Origin: Pseudanabaena sp.
GTDB taxonomy: Bacteria; Cyanobacteriota; Cyanobacteriia; Pseudanabaenales; Pseudanabaenaceae
Direction: 5' to 3'
DNA length: 64,000 nt
Assembly: GCA_003249035.1 (NCBI GenBank)
Contig: QBMK01000002.1
Span: forward strand, 347,457 to 411,456
In this document: positions 37,281-45,734 of the stretch, piece after piece
How positions within the stretch are numbered: the stretch's first letter is position 1
Layout: every line of letters starts with the position of its first letter
The notes under the pieces: generated by a model
Databases searched by the model: none
The model's input: the letters and a program-made list of their open reading frames with translations, nothing else
Told to the model about the DNA's origin: nothing
Program-made: the position numbers and the translations under genes

Positions 37281-37961
37281 ATGAAATCTCCAACTTCTCC
37301 ATATCAACCTTTACTTTTGCGGCTACTACATAATGCGATCGCATTACTTGTCTTTGCATCATTGATTACAGGCTTTATGGTCTATGACCGTTTTGACAAG
37401 CGATTTGGCACTCTTAACTTACCAATAGTTCCCAATACTCAGGGTATTCATGGCACGATCGCTTTAACATTTTTGGTTCTATTACCAATTTTCGCTTTAT
37501 ATTGCTTCCATCTAGGCTCACGACGTTTGGTTCAGCCTCAATCTCTGAAACATCTTAATGAATTTGAAAAATCTATTGGGTGGATATCCCTACAGCGTCT
37601 TACCAATACCTTAATACTTCTATCTGGAACCTTTGCGGCGATCACAGGCAGAATGATGCAAGAGGAATGGCTACCTAATGAAGAATTGAACCATGCTTGG
37701 TACATAGGACATCTGATTGCATGGGTATTAATGATTGTTGGTATAGCAATGCATCTATTGATGAGCGCTAAAGTAGGTGGATTGCCACTATTGTTATCTA
37801 TCTATAACTGGAAAATTCGCGCTGAAGATATGCCAAATTCTTGGTTTAAAGGTTTCAAAATTAAGCCTTCTAGTACAATTCTACTCATTTTTGAAATGCT
37901 AGTCATCGGTGGTATTGCGATCGCCTTTGTTTTACCTAGGGTTGCTTTATTCAAGCAATGA
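37281..37961 (+). CDS. Cytochrome b/b6-domain (cytochrome b561-like) membrane protein
   Basis: The protein has 226 residues with four main membrane helices. His residues in the helices (RLLHNAIALLVFASLITGF, GIHGTIALTF, YIGHLIAWVLMIVGIAMHLL) fit haem b ligands of the cytochrome b561 family. It likely moves electrons across the membrane; the donor and acceptor are unknown. It is divergent from the small membrane protein genes. Confidence 0.78.
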   Translation: MKSPTSPYQPLLLRLLHNAIALLVFASLITGFMVYDRFDKRFGTLNLPIVPNTQGIHGTIALTFLVLLPIFALYCFHLGSRRLVQPQSLKHLNEFEKSIGWISLQRLTNTLILLSGTFAAITGRMMQEEWLPNEELNHAWYIGHLIAWVLMIVGIAMHLLMSAKVGGLPLLLSIYNWKIRAEDMPNSWFKGFKIKPSSTILLIFEMLVIGGIAIAFVLPRVALFKQ

Positions 37962-38009
37962 CTCCCCACCTAATAAAATTATTGTAGTTTTTACACCCTA
38001 TTTAAAAAT

Positions 38010-38564
38010 ATGAGAAAAAAAGACCTAACTTTACGCAGCGATAATGGTTGGGAGTCTGAAGAAGGATACAAGATATTTGTTGCCGATCGCGGTGCGGTGC
38101 GGTTTGATTTCCCAAAAGATTGGATCGTTAAGTTTAAAGAAAAGTCTGTAAGCTTTCACGATTTTGAGCCAACCGACGATACAGGCGCTTTAGAAATGTC
38201 TTTTAATCGTTTACCTCCCCACGACTGGAATACCTTCCCGCTCAAAAAAGCCCTGCAACAAGTCCTAGATGATGACGATCGCGAAATTCTCGCTAAAAGT
38301 AAAATTACCAGTGCTAATCGAGATGGCATGAAGCTAGTCTGGGCTGATTTGCGATATATCGATGCTACTGAGAAGAGAGAAGCAACTTCCCGCATCCTTA
38401 TCGGCATCGGTGGCAATGTCCAAGTCCTCTTTACCTTTGACTATTGGACAGAAGGTGAAGAACAAATGAGCGAAGTCTGGGAAGTGGTATTGCGATCGCT
38501 ACGCCTTGGCTTATTTATTCCTGATCCCACTAGAGGTCATGTGGTTAACCCAAATCTAAACTGA
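38010..38564 (+). CDS. Hypothetical protein, PsbP/Mog1-like
   Basis: The protein has 184 residues: soluble, no signal peptide, one alpha/beta domain beginning FVADRGAVRFDFPKDWIVKF. The RFDFPKDW start resembles domains of the Mog1/PsbP-like fold, but the match is weak. It lies 48 bases after the cytochrome gene in the same direction, so may share a transcript. Function unknown. Confidence 0.6.
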   Translation: MRKKDLTLRSDNGWESEEGYKIFVADRGAVRFDFPKDWIVKFKEKSVSFHDFEPTDDTGALEMSFNRLPPHDWNTFPLKKALQQVLDDDDREILAKSKITSANRDGMKLVWADLRYIDATEKREATSRILIGIGGNVQVLFTFDYWTEGEEQMSEVWEVVLRSLRLGLFIPDPTRGHVVNPNLN

Positions 38565-38741
38565 AAACCACTAGAAAATGCCTATAAACCAACTAGAAAA
38601 AGACTTAGAGAAAAATCTTTGTATAAAGCTAAATATAGTGACTTTTTACCGATGACTTAGGGGTTTAATAGTGTAATGTTAACTCACTAAAAATGATTTA
38701 GGATAAGCGACTCAGAATGAATCGTCTTAAAACTTTATTTT

Positions 38742-39716
38742 GTGGGTATTGAAATAATGGGAAAAGTAATAGCAACCGTAAATATGAAAGGTGGAGTCGG
38801 TAAAACTACCTTAACTGTCAATATAGCCACTTGCTTGGCGAAAATCCACCGCAAAAAGGTTTTAGTCGTAGATTTAGATACCCAAATAAGTGCCACGCTC
38901 AGCATGATTTCACCAGCCGAGTTTGCCAAGTGCCGCAAAGAAAACCGCACATTGCGAAATCTCGTTAGTCAGGCGATCGCTCGTTATGGTGTTCAAGTAA
39001 ATAATCCAGATGAAAAAGTATACCAAATTAAAGATCTTGTCATTCCTCATGCTTGTAAAGTCCAAGGTTTAGATCTATTAGTTGGTGATATTGACCTCTA
39101 TGATGAATTTCTAGTATCGGAAATGCTCTATAACCGATCGCTGCTGTATGAAGAGAAACAAACCTTTCAGCAGACTTGGAGCAAGTTCGAGCAGACCTTA
39201 ATCAAAGGTATTCTCGCTTCTGCTATTAATAATTATGACTTCATTATTCTCGACTGCGCCCCTGGATATAATTTGATCACTCGTAGTAGTCTTGTAGCAA
39301 GTGATTTTTATTTAATGCCAGCGCGACCTGAGCCTCTATCGGTTGTAGGTATTCAGTTATTAGAAAGACGAATTGAGAGACTTCGAGAAGTCTATCGAGA
39401 AGATGAATCGGTTAATATTCAGCTATTAGGGATTGTATTCAGTATGTCGGCAGGTTTTACGCTGAGCAGATATTATCAAAAAGTCATGGATCGTGTAGCT
39501 GCTGACTATAGCGTCGCCAAGATTTTTAAAACGAAGATTCCCAATGATGTCAACATCGCTAAAGCTGTAGATAATTTCATCCCTGCTTCCTTAGCTAATC
39601 CCAATTCAAGCGGTGCAAAAGCTTTTGCTGAGGTTACAGTTGAGCTTTTGAAGAAGTTAGAAGTCTCTCTAGGGAAGAAAGAACAAACTTCAAGGTTGAG
39701 TTTAGTTGATTTGTAA
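38742..39716 (+). CDS. ParA-family ATPase
   Basis: The protein has 324 residues from GTG 38742; ATG 38757 gives the normal start MGKVIATVNMKGG. The deviant Walker A KGGVGKTTLTVNIA, switch I region VVDLDTQ and LDCAPGYN are present. No ParB gene is adjacent. The long insertion (about 60-135) and YDEFLVSEM region are typical of cyanobacterial orphan ParA proteins that position complexes or plasmids rather than chromosomes. The cargo is unknown. Confidence 0.85.
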   Translation: MGIEIMGKVIATVNMKGGVGKTTLTVNIATCLAKIHRKKVLVVDLDTQISATLSMISPAEFAKCRKENRTLRNLVSQAIARYGVQVNNPDEKVYQIKDLVIPHACKVQGLDLLVGDIDLYDEFLVSEMLYNRSLLYEEKQTFQQTWSKFEQTLIKGILASAINNYDFIILDCAPGYNLITRSSLVASDFYLMPARPEPLSVVGIQLLERRIERLREVYREDESVNIQLLGIVFSMSAGFTLSRYYQKVMDRVAADYSVAKIFKTKIPNDVNIAKAVDNFIPASLANPNSSGAKAFAEVTVELLKKLEVSLGKKEQTSRLSLVDL

Positions 39717-39782
39717 TGATAAAGATAGATTAAGCATGTCAACTTGAGATGCTAATCTTTAATTGTTCGTAATCGCTTATCG

Positions 39783-40196
39783 ATGATAAACAGAATACAG
39801 AATTTACTTTTTAATTTAGGTTTAGCAACTCTGGCTACCCACGAGTTAGATGCCGTCACCCAGTCAGAGTGGCATTTGCTTTATATTTTGAACAGTCTGC
39901 CAGAGCAGATTGCTGCAACTTCTTTTGTAATTATTCATGTTCCATTTTTTGCAATCATTTTCTGGCTAGGATTTAACGAAAAGACAAGGGTTAGGGAATG
40001 GGCAAGAATTGTTTTTGCAGTATTTTTGATTATTCATGCAAGTTTACATAAAGCGCTAGAAAATCATACTCTGTATACTTTTAACTTGCCGATGTCGCAA
40101 GGGTTGATTTTTGGAGCGGGATTATTGGGATGTATGTACTTGATAACGGTTTATATAATTCATAGAGCCAACATCCAGACTGAAAGCTATTCCTAG
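39783..40196 (+). CDS. DUF6713-like small membrane protein
   Basis: The protein has 137 residues with four hydrophobic stretches. THELDAVTQSEWHLLY, HVPFFAIIFWLGF and HASLHKALENH resemble the DUF6713 / HXXEE-like group of conserved membrane proteins with His residues in helices. The role is unknown. It precedes another small membrane protein gene by 11 bases. Confidence 0.6.
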   Translation: MINRIQNLLFNLGLATLATHELDAVTQSEWHLLYILNSLPEQIAATSFVIIHVPFFAIIFWLGFNEKTRVREWARIVFAVFLIIHASLHKALENHTLYTFNLPMSQGLIFGAGLLGCMYLITVYIIHRANIQTESYS

Positions 40197-40207
40197 ACTA
40201 GAGGAGT

Positions 40208-40546
40208 GTGACGATGTTTGAGACTAATAGCTATAGTTTCTTAGCGTTGATTTGGGCAATGGTTGCGATGGGGGTAGCGATCGCAACTTTGGCAATGCAG
40301 GGGAAAGTCGATGCTAATATGATTACTGTGCTTTGGGCAATACGAGCTGCGATCGGTGCGGTTGCCTCTAATCTTGCGTGGTATGGAATTACCAAGAAGC
40401 AGAGTGTGACGATTGCTTCGACTGCCTTGATAATAGCGATATTAGCAATTTCTTTAGAAATGCTGTTCTTGCTTTGGGTGGTTGGTAAGTTGATTTGGGC
40501 ATTTCTCGAATGGTTGGGTCATATACACATTCACTGGTATTCCTAG
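40208..40546 (+). CDS. Hypothetical small membrane protein
   Basis: The protein has 112 residues with three to four hydrophobic segments and no recognised motif: ALIWAMVAMGVAIATLAMQG, then a C-terminal helix ending WLGHIHIHWYS. It is probably in one unit with the DUF6713-like gene. Preceded by a GGAG ribosome site at 40202. Confidence 0.55.
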   Translation: MTMFETNSYSFLALIWAMVAMGVAIATLAMQGKVDANMITVLWAIRAAIGAVASNLAWYGITKKQSVTIASTALIIAILAISLEMLFLLWVVGKLIWAFLEWLGHIHIHWYS

Positions 40547-40580
40547 CGATCACAAGAAAGAATAGAGCAGATTAAATTTT

Positions 40581-40757
40581 ATGCAAATTAGCAAAAAAAA
40601 TATAGAAAGCGATCGCCTTACAACTCCTCAACAAACAACTAAATCTTGTCATCACTGCGAAGGTAAGGGTTACATATCAATTCGTGATTGTTCTGGTGAA
40701 ATTCAACGCGAAGAAAATTGCTCATTTTGCAATGGCTCAGGCAAAATCGGTATATAG
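40581..40757 (+). CDS. DnaJ-type zinc-finger microprotein
   Basis: The protein has 58 residues, with an ATG at 40581. Two CxxCxGxG motifs (CHHCEGKG and CSFCNGSG) are separated by about 21 residues, which is the spacing of half a DnaJ cysteine-rich domain. It would form a small zinc-binding hairpin pair without a J domain. A gene of this size is easily missed. The function may be chaperone-like or zinc-linked, by inference. It sits between the membrane gene pair and the FecR gene. Confidence 0.72.
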   Translation: MQISKKNIESDRLTTPQQTTKSCHHCEGKGYISIRDCSGEIQREENCSFCNGSGKIGI

Positions 40758-40915
40758 GTTTGAGTTCCCACTTATCGTGCTCCATGTAAAGCTTTTGAGT
40801 TTTGAGTAGTTGCCAAGAGGGTATTTTGACTTAAAACATAAAGTATACTTGCTTGCTTATAAAGACTGTGCAAACATCAATCTAGAAGTACCGCCTAGAA
40901 TTTGGTTTAGATATT

Positions 40916-41668
40916 GTGATGAAACGTTTTTTGTTGATGACATCTGTAGCGATCGCACTATTTAGTTGCGAATCTCAACCAACTTCTGCGCCTACTACTC
41001 CAGTAACTAATGCTACGCCTAAGCCCATAGTAGTTCAAGAACAAGCGATCGCCAAAGTATCATTAGTTGAAGAAAAGCCTGTGTCAGTAATATCAAAGAA
41101 TGACACTAAAGAAACCGACGCTAAGGTTGGAATGGGTTTACATGTATCTGATACAGTGCGTACGCAAGGAAAAGGGAAAACTCAAATTGAATTTGATAAT
41201 GGGGTTGGATTTCGGATTGGTGGTGATTCAAGTGTACAGATTAAACCCAACAATCGGCTTAACCTTACAGAGGGAAGGATGATCACATGGGTGAAACCAG
41301 GTTTAAAAGTTCCGACTGAAATATCTACAACCTATGCCACCGCAGCAATTCGTGGCACGACAGCCTTTGTCGAAATTCCTAAGGATATCAATAAGGGAAT
41401 TCGGTTTTTCTCTTGGGAAGGAACTGTGGTGGTTAAGTTAGCCAATCAATCACAAGAAATTATTTTGTTGACAGGCGAAGAAATAATTGTTAAACCCAAT
41501 TCTAAAACTCCACCTGTTGTCCGACGTATGGATCTAAATCAGTGGAAAGAAATCTCTAAAACCAGTCCTTTGTTGAGAAGCTTTGATTCTCCTCTGCCCA
41601 CTCAAACTATTATTGACAAGCTCGTTCCTGGACAAGCAAGCCTCAGTCAAACGCTTCCAAATAGATAA
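40916..41668 (+). CDS. FecR-domain lipoprotein
   Basis: The protein has 250 residues. An N-terminal signal peptide with lipobox IALFSC leads to a short Pro/Thr linker, then a FecR domain (about 75-190: VRTQGKGKTQIEFDNG, GGDSSVQIKPNNRL, ATAAIRGTTAFVEI). Stand-alone FecR domains in cyanobacteria are envelope proteins not tied to iron-citrate sigma factors; the partner is unknown. A 16-bp perfect palindrome begins inside the stop region. Confidence 0.82.
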   Translation: MMKRFLLMTSVAIALFSCESQPTSAPTTPVTNATPKPIVVQEQAIAKVSLVEEKPVSVISKNDTKETDAKVGMGLHVSDTVRTQGKGKTQIEFDNGVGFRIGGDSSVQIKPNNRLNLTEGRMITWVKPGLKVPTEISTTYATAAIRGTTAFVEIPKDINKGIRFFSWEGTVVVKLANQSQEIILLTGEEIIVKPNSKTPPVVRRMDLNQWKEISKTSPLLRSFDSPLPTQTIIDKLVPGQASLSQTLPNR

Positions 41669-41700
41669 TCCTAGAGTTGCTTATCAACTCTAGGATTATC
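41664..41700 (+). terminator. 16-bp palindrome at the end of the FecR gene
   Basis: Arms 41664-41679 and 41685-41700 with a 5-base loop. It overlaps the stop codon. AT-rich arms; no long T-run. Confidence 0.65.
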
Positions 41701-41799
41701 TATCTTCATCTATATTTTTACCCGCTAGATTAGGGTATAAAAGCCAAATGAGAGTTTTTTTGGTGATTGCTGACTGACTCTAGTTTGCGGTACAGGGTA

Positions 41800-41906
41800 T
41801 AAACCAAAGCAAGCTTACGAATTTAGTTTTACTATCTAGCTTGCGTAAATATCTATTATCGTAAACTAACAAATTTTATGTAAATTCGTAAGCTAGCTTT
41901 GGTTTA
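41800..41906. mobile_element. MITE-like element with 26-bp terminal inverted repeats
   Basis: The ends 41800-41825 and 41881-41906 are inverted repeats of 26 bases with one mismatch (AAACCAAAGC...). A TA flanks each end (41798-41799 and 41907-41908), compatible with TA-targeting IS630 elements. The interior (55 bp) has no gene. It lies in the gap between the FecR and VOC genes. A source transposase with these ends is not in the window; the two IS630 copies here have different ends. Confidence 0.65.
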
Positions 41907-42060
41907 TAGTTAGCTACAGGACATGAGATTGATTTCTTGCTAAGATTTTGCGATCGCGCGCGCTACTTGGCTAGCAAGCAGGATGTAGAGTAGATAAGAC
42001 GAGAGCTACACTTGCGCTGATCGTCTTACCCTATTGGTAAACCTAGGTAAAGCTGAATTT

Positions 42061-42531
42061 ATGTCATCCAATAGCTCAACTATGATTTCTACCCAAACGG
42101 CGATCGCGAATGGAGCTTTACGAAGAGTGCATCATATTGCTCTGAATGTGCGGGATATGAAGGTTTCTTGTGCTTTTTATGGCAACATTTTGGGACTGCA
42201 TCAACTTGTTGGTGATGAAGTTCCTAGTACTTTAGTTAATCTAGTATCAGCGGGCAAAGTAGCGAATTTTAGAACTCCCGATGGCACTGTTCTCGATTTG
42301 TTTTGGGAACCTGAACTTATGCCGCCCGATCCTGATCCGCAGCGGCAATTTACTCGCGCTAATCATCTAGCCTTTGATATTGCTCCTGAACTTTTTGAGC
42401 AAGCGGTGGCGGTATTGCGATCGCATCAAGTCCAAATTGAGGGCGAGCCTGTTACTCGTCCTACTGGTAGAGGTATTTATTTTTATGACCCCGATGGATT
42501 TTTAATTGAAATACGCTGCGATCCTAGTTGA
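42061..42531 (+). CDS. VOC-family (glyoxalase/dioxygenase superfamily) protein
   Basis: About 156 residues from ATG 42061; the frame is open to 42034. RRVHHIALNVRDMKVSCAFY, then ILGLHQLVGDE, ANHLAFDIAPELFEQA and YFYDPDGFLIEIR show a vicinal-oxygen-chelate fold with metal ligands His (HHIAL), His (NHLAF) and Glu (LIEIR). It may be a glyoxalase, fosfomycin-resistance-like or ring-cleaving enzyme; the sequence does not decide. Confidence 0.85.
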   Translation: MSSNSSTMISTQTAIANGALRRVHHIALNVRDMKVSCAFYGNILGLHQLVGDEVPSTLVNLVSAGKVANFRTPDGTVLDLFWEPELMPPDPDPQRQFTRANHLAFDIAPELFEQAVAVLRSHQVQIEGEPVTRPTGRGIYFYDPDGFLIEIRCDPS

Positions 42532-42593
42532 CACAAAAGTTCTGATACTAAAAAAAGCTGATGCTTGCGAAGTGGATAGCATTAGCTATGGGT

Positions 42594-43145
42594 TTAAGTG
42601 AGTTTTGCATCAATAAATTTTTGCCAAGTCTCGTTGGGCTGCCAAATTTTATGTAAATCAGCGATCGCTTGTTTGCGATCGCAATTGAGATTCAAGCGAC
42701 GATAGAGATAGACAAAGGCTGAAACGCGCATATTCTTAGCACAATGGACGAAGATTTTTTGTTGTTGGCGTTGTTCCATTGCCTGCAGGAATTTGTCTAA
42801 ATCTGTCATCGTTGGAGCGTCCCAATTTACAGGAATGACAATATATTCCATTCCGAAAGATTGAACTAGTTGTGCTTCATTGGCGATCGCTCCGTCAGAA
42901 GTCGGTAAAGCCAAATTAATTATTGTTTCATAACCAGCATCAGCAATCGATCGAAATTGCTTGATAGTTGGCTGTCCTGATGCGGCTAGTTTGTCAGAAA
43001 TTTACAGAAAGTTAATAATTTCTGCAAGGCGATCGCTATTTTGGTTCATAAACAACTTAGTTCCCATTTCTGTCTTGGCTGAGAAAAATAGATACAGAAT
43101 CAAAAATGTGATTCCTCCCAAAAGTTGAAGCCAACGATTATCCAT
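42594..43145 (-). pseudogene. Membrane-anchored PTP-like phosphatase gene with an in-frame stop
   Basis: One frame runs from ATG 43145 to 42594. It starts with a hydrophobic anchor (LLGGITFLILYLFFSAK), then a second Met, and breaks at codon 48 with TAA (43002-43004). Downstream the same frame reads ISDKLAASGQPTIKQFRSIA and on to the active site HCAKNMRVS (Cys and Arg of the protein-tyrosine-phosphatase loop), the pattern of cyanobacterial dual-specificity-like phosphatases of about 150-180 residues. Only the stop disrupts it. It could be a sequencing error, a true nonsense mutation, or restart at the TTG at 42914 giving 106 residues. Confidence 0.8.
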
Positions 43146-43394
43146 AGTTTTTTTGTATTAAGGATATTTGATTTCACAATTGAATTGATCGGCATTTTTT
43201 TGAGTCTTAAAACAAGAAATATAGTCTATTTATAAGTCCAATAGCGTGTCTCATTTTCTTGGAATTGAACAAAAAAAATTGCGATCGCAATTAGTTTAAA
43301 CGTGACAATATCAAAAGTGCCATAACTTGAAAAGTCAAAAATATAGTAAAGTTCGCTAAGATAAATAGGAATTAATTGCAAGTAGTTATAGTTA

Positions 43395-44411
43395 ATGGAT
43401 TGGCAACGCAGAAAAATATTAGAGTTGGGGCTAGGGGGGATGGGATTAATAGGCGGCGCGATCGCCTGTAGTCCGATCATCTCAAATCGCAATAACGAAC
43501 AGGATAAATCTTCAATTAATCCGCCCAAAAAAATTGTGATTCCATCGATGAAACTTACAGAAGCATCGCAGGAAAGAATCAAGCTAAGTGGACTCGACCC
43601 GATCGCTACTTTACGAGAATTTGATTATGGAAAAGTTACTCAAGAAAATGGTCGCACAGTACGAGAGTTTCAGCTAACGGCACAAAGTAAGACCGTAAAG
43701 TTGGATGCAGCGACTGACTTTATTACTTGGAATGTGAACGATCGCGTGCCTGGCCCAACCCTCAGAGCCACAGAAGGAGATCGGGTGCGAATTGCTTTTG
43801 CTAACAAAGGCGGACATTCTCATTCATTGCACTTTCATGGCGAACATCCTTCGGAAATGGATGGCGTTAAACCAATCCGCAATGGGGCCGCGACTATCTA
43901 TGAGTTTGATGCGATGCCCTATGGAGTTCATCTCTATCACTGTCATATCGAACCAGTTGCCCGACATATCGGTAAAGGTCTGTACGGCATGTTCATCATT
44001 GATCCGCCCACACCTCGACCACCTGCGGATGAGATTGTTTTAATCATGGCTGGCTATGACACCAATGGAGTTGGGCGTAATGAGATGTATGCCTTTAATG
44101 GGCTTCCCCACTTTTATATGCAGCAACCGATCGCAGTTCAGCAAAATCAGTTATTGAGGTTATATGTCCTTAATATGATTGAGTATGACCCAGTAGCAAC
44201 ATTTCATGTCCATGCCAATATGTTTCAGGTTTATCGTACTGGGCGCAGCATGTCTCCAAGCGAGGAGAGTGATGTGATCACAATGGGGACTGCCGAGCGA
44301 CATATTCTGGAGTTGACATATCGATTTACAGGCAAATATATGTTTCATCCGCACCAAGATACGATCGCTGATGCTGGCTGTATGGGTTTGTTTGAGGTGA
44401 TTGCTAGTTAA
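43395..44411 (+). CDS. Two-domain multicopper oxidase (cupredoxin) protein, likely ferroxidase
   Basis: The protein has 338 residues. A twin-arginine-like start (WQRRKILELGLGG) leads to a possible lipobox ending in Cys25, then two cupredoxin domains. Copper ligands are visible: HSHSLHFHGEHP, LYHCHIEPVARHIGKGLYGM (type 1 copper with Cys, His and Met), TFHVHANMF and MFHPHQDTIAD. This looks like the trimeric two-domain laccase/nitrite-reductase group. Lying just before the HHH lipoprotein and FTR1 genes, it is probably a ferroxidase for iron import rather than a nitrite reductase; that role is inferred from context. Confidence 0.85.
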   Translation: MDWQRRKILELGLGGMGLIGGAIACSPIISNRNNEQDKSSINPPKKIVIPSMKLTEASQERIKLSGLDPIATLREFDYGKVTQENGRTVREFQLTAQSKTVKLDAATDFITWNVNDRVPGPTLRATEGDRVRIAFANKGGHSHSLHFHGEHPSEMDGVKPIRNGAATIYEFDAMPYGVHLYHCHIEPVARHIGKGLYGMFIIDPPTPRPPADEIVLIMAGYDTNGVGRNEMYAFNGLPHFYMQQPIAVQQNQLLRLYVLNMIEYDPVATFHVHANMFQVYRTGRSMSPSEESDVITMGTAERHILELTYRFTGKYMFHPHQDTIADAGCMGLFEVIAS

Positions 44412-44554
44412 AGAGAATAAGCATTTTTATTTGCAAAAATACTTATTGACAAAAATTTGCAAGTTTTATGTTGTAATATTTGTAGATTACTTATTGCAAA
44501 TCAATAGCATTACCTAGTTTTTTAATTACCTTTTTTCAACATTTATCTATCTTC

Positions 44555-45646
44555 ATGTCTTATCTCTTTTCTCTCGTTAAAAAACTATTTCAAACCGTAA
44601 TTAAAACCAAAGCGTTTTTAGTCCTGTTTTTACTCTCACTAGTAAGCGCGATCGCGATCTCGGCATGTACTAATGAGCCTAAGGTCTCAACACCTCCGAC
44701 TACGACCGCTAATAGCGCGACAGTTGAGTCCAAAGATGGGTCTAAAAGCGAGACTCCTAAAGACTCAAAAATGGCTGGTCACAATAGCAAGGTCAAAATC
44801 AATATTAACGAAGCAATTTTATCTTCGCTAGATAAAATCGAAGCCGAGTTAGGAATTGCTGGCTTGTCTAACAAAATCCAAGCAGCCAGACCCTACGCAA
44901 AGGTCGAAGACTTAGTTTCAAAAAAGGTGATAAACGCCGAACAATTTGAAAAGATCAAAGACATGGTTAGCGTCGAAACTATTGTCTTGACAGGTGAAGC
45001 TAAGGATGTCGATTATTTGACAAAACTTGGATTGATGAAGGGGCATATGATTGTGGCAAAAGAATTACTGGATCTTCAGAAGCCAGATCAAGCTTTTCCT
45101 CACATCGAGCATCCTGTAGAAGAAATTTATGCTGATGTAGAAGCTCAACTTAAAGAGCGCAACGTCAAAGAATTTAAGCAGCCATTAATTGATTTGCAAC
45201 AGTTGGTCAAGTCTAAGCCAACCGATCCAAGTGTCACAACTAAGTATCAAGAGGCTATGGCTAGCATTGATACTGCGATCGCAGCAGTGCCAATAGCTCA
45301 ACGTCAATCTCCAAAGCTCGCGTTGCAAGTAATTAATGCGATTCTTGATACTGCTGGTACTGAGTATACTGCGGCGATCGCTAATGACAAGATCAAAGAG
45401 ATTGTCGAATATCAAGACTCTCGCGGATTTACTCTCTATGTCGAGCAATTGTATAAGAGCATTGCGCCGGCTATGGAAAAAGAACATCCCGGCACTCACA
45501 AACAGTTTACGGCAAGTCTAGAAAAGCTTAAATCAGCTTATCCTAGTCCTCTTGCTCCAGAGAAACCAGTTCTATCTGTTGCAGATATGTCGGCGCTGAT
45601 CAAAGCGAATGAACAAGCGGCTGCTAAAGTTTATGCGAAAACATAG
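44555..45646 (+). CDS. Lipoprotein with helix-hairpin-helix and helical domain
   Basis: The protein has 363 residues. A signal peptide with lipobox AISAC and a Ser/Thr/Lys linker lead to a helix-hairpin-helix module (KININEAILSSLDKIEAELG, NKIQAARPYAKVEDLV) similar to ComEA-type HhH. The rest is helical with His residues (HMIVAKELLDL, FPHIEHPVEE). Relatives accompany FTR1 permeases in cyanobacteria and may be the periplasmic partner that delivers iron or docks the oxidase. Exact function unknown. Confidence 0.75.
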   Translation: MSYLFSLVKKLFQTVIKTKAFLVLFLLSLVSAIAISACTNEPKVSTPPTTTANSATVESKDGSKSETPKDSKMAGHNSKVKININEAILSSLDKIEAELGIAGLSNKIQAARPYAKVEDLVSKKVINAEQFEKIKDMVSVETIVLTGEAKDVDYLTKLGLMKGHMIVAKELLDLQKPDQAFPHIEHPVEEIYADVEAQLKERNVKEFKQPLIDLQQLVKSKPTDPSVTTKYQEAMASIDTAIAAVPIAQRQSPKLALQVINAILDTAGTEYTAAIANDKIKEIVEYQDSRGFTLYVEQLYKSIAPAMEKEHPGTHKQFTASLEKLKSAYPSPLAPEKPVLSVADMSALIKANEQAAAKVYAKT

Positions 45647-45651
45647 ATAGC

Positions 45652-45692
45652 TAAAAATTGTAACGCCTGCTGCGCAGGCGTTACAATTTTTA
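45652..45692 (+). terminator. 19-bp palindrome between the HHH lipoprotein gene and ftr1
   Basis: Arms 45652-45670 and 45674-45692 with a three-base loop and a T-rich right arm, 6 bases after the lipoprotein stop. It may act as a terminator or attenuator before ftr1. Confidence 0.7.
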
Positions 45693-45734
45693 ATTTATAA
45701 ACGCCCCACCCACTAAACACAATCTAGAAACTTC

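Noticed and set aside
44412-44554. Fur box upstream of the HHH lipoprotein gene
   Set aside because: The AT-rich gap has several TTGCAA/AATACT motifs but no good GATAATGATAATC-like site by eye.
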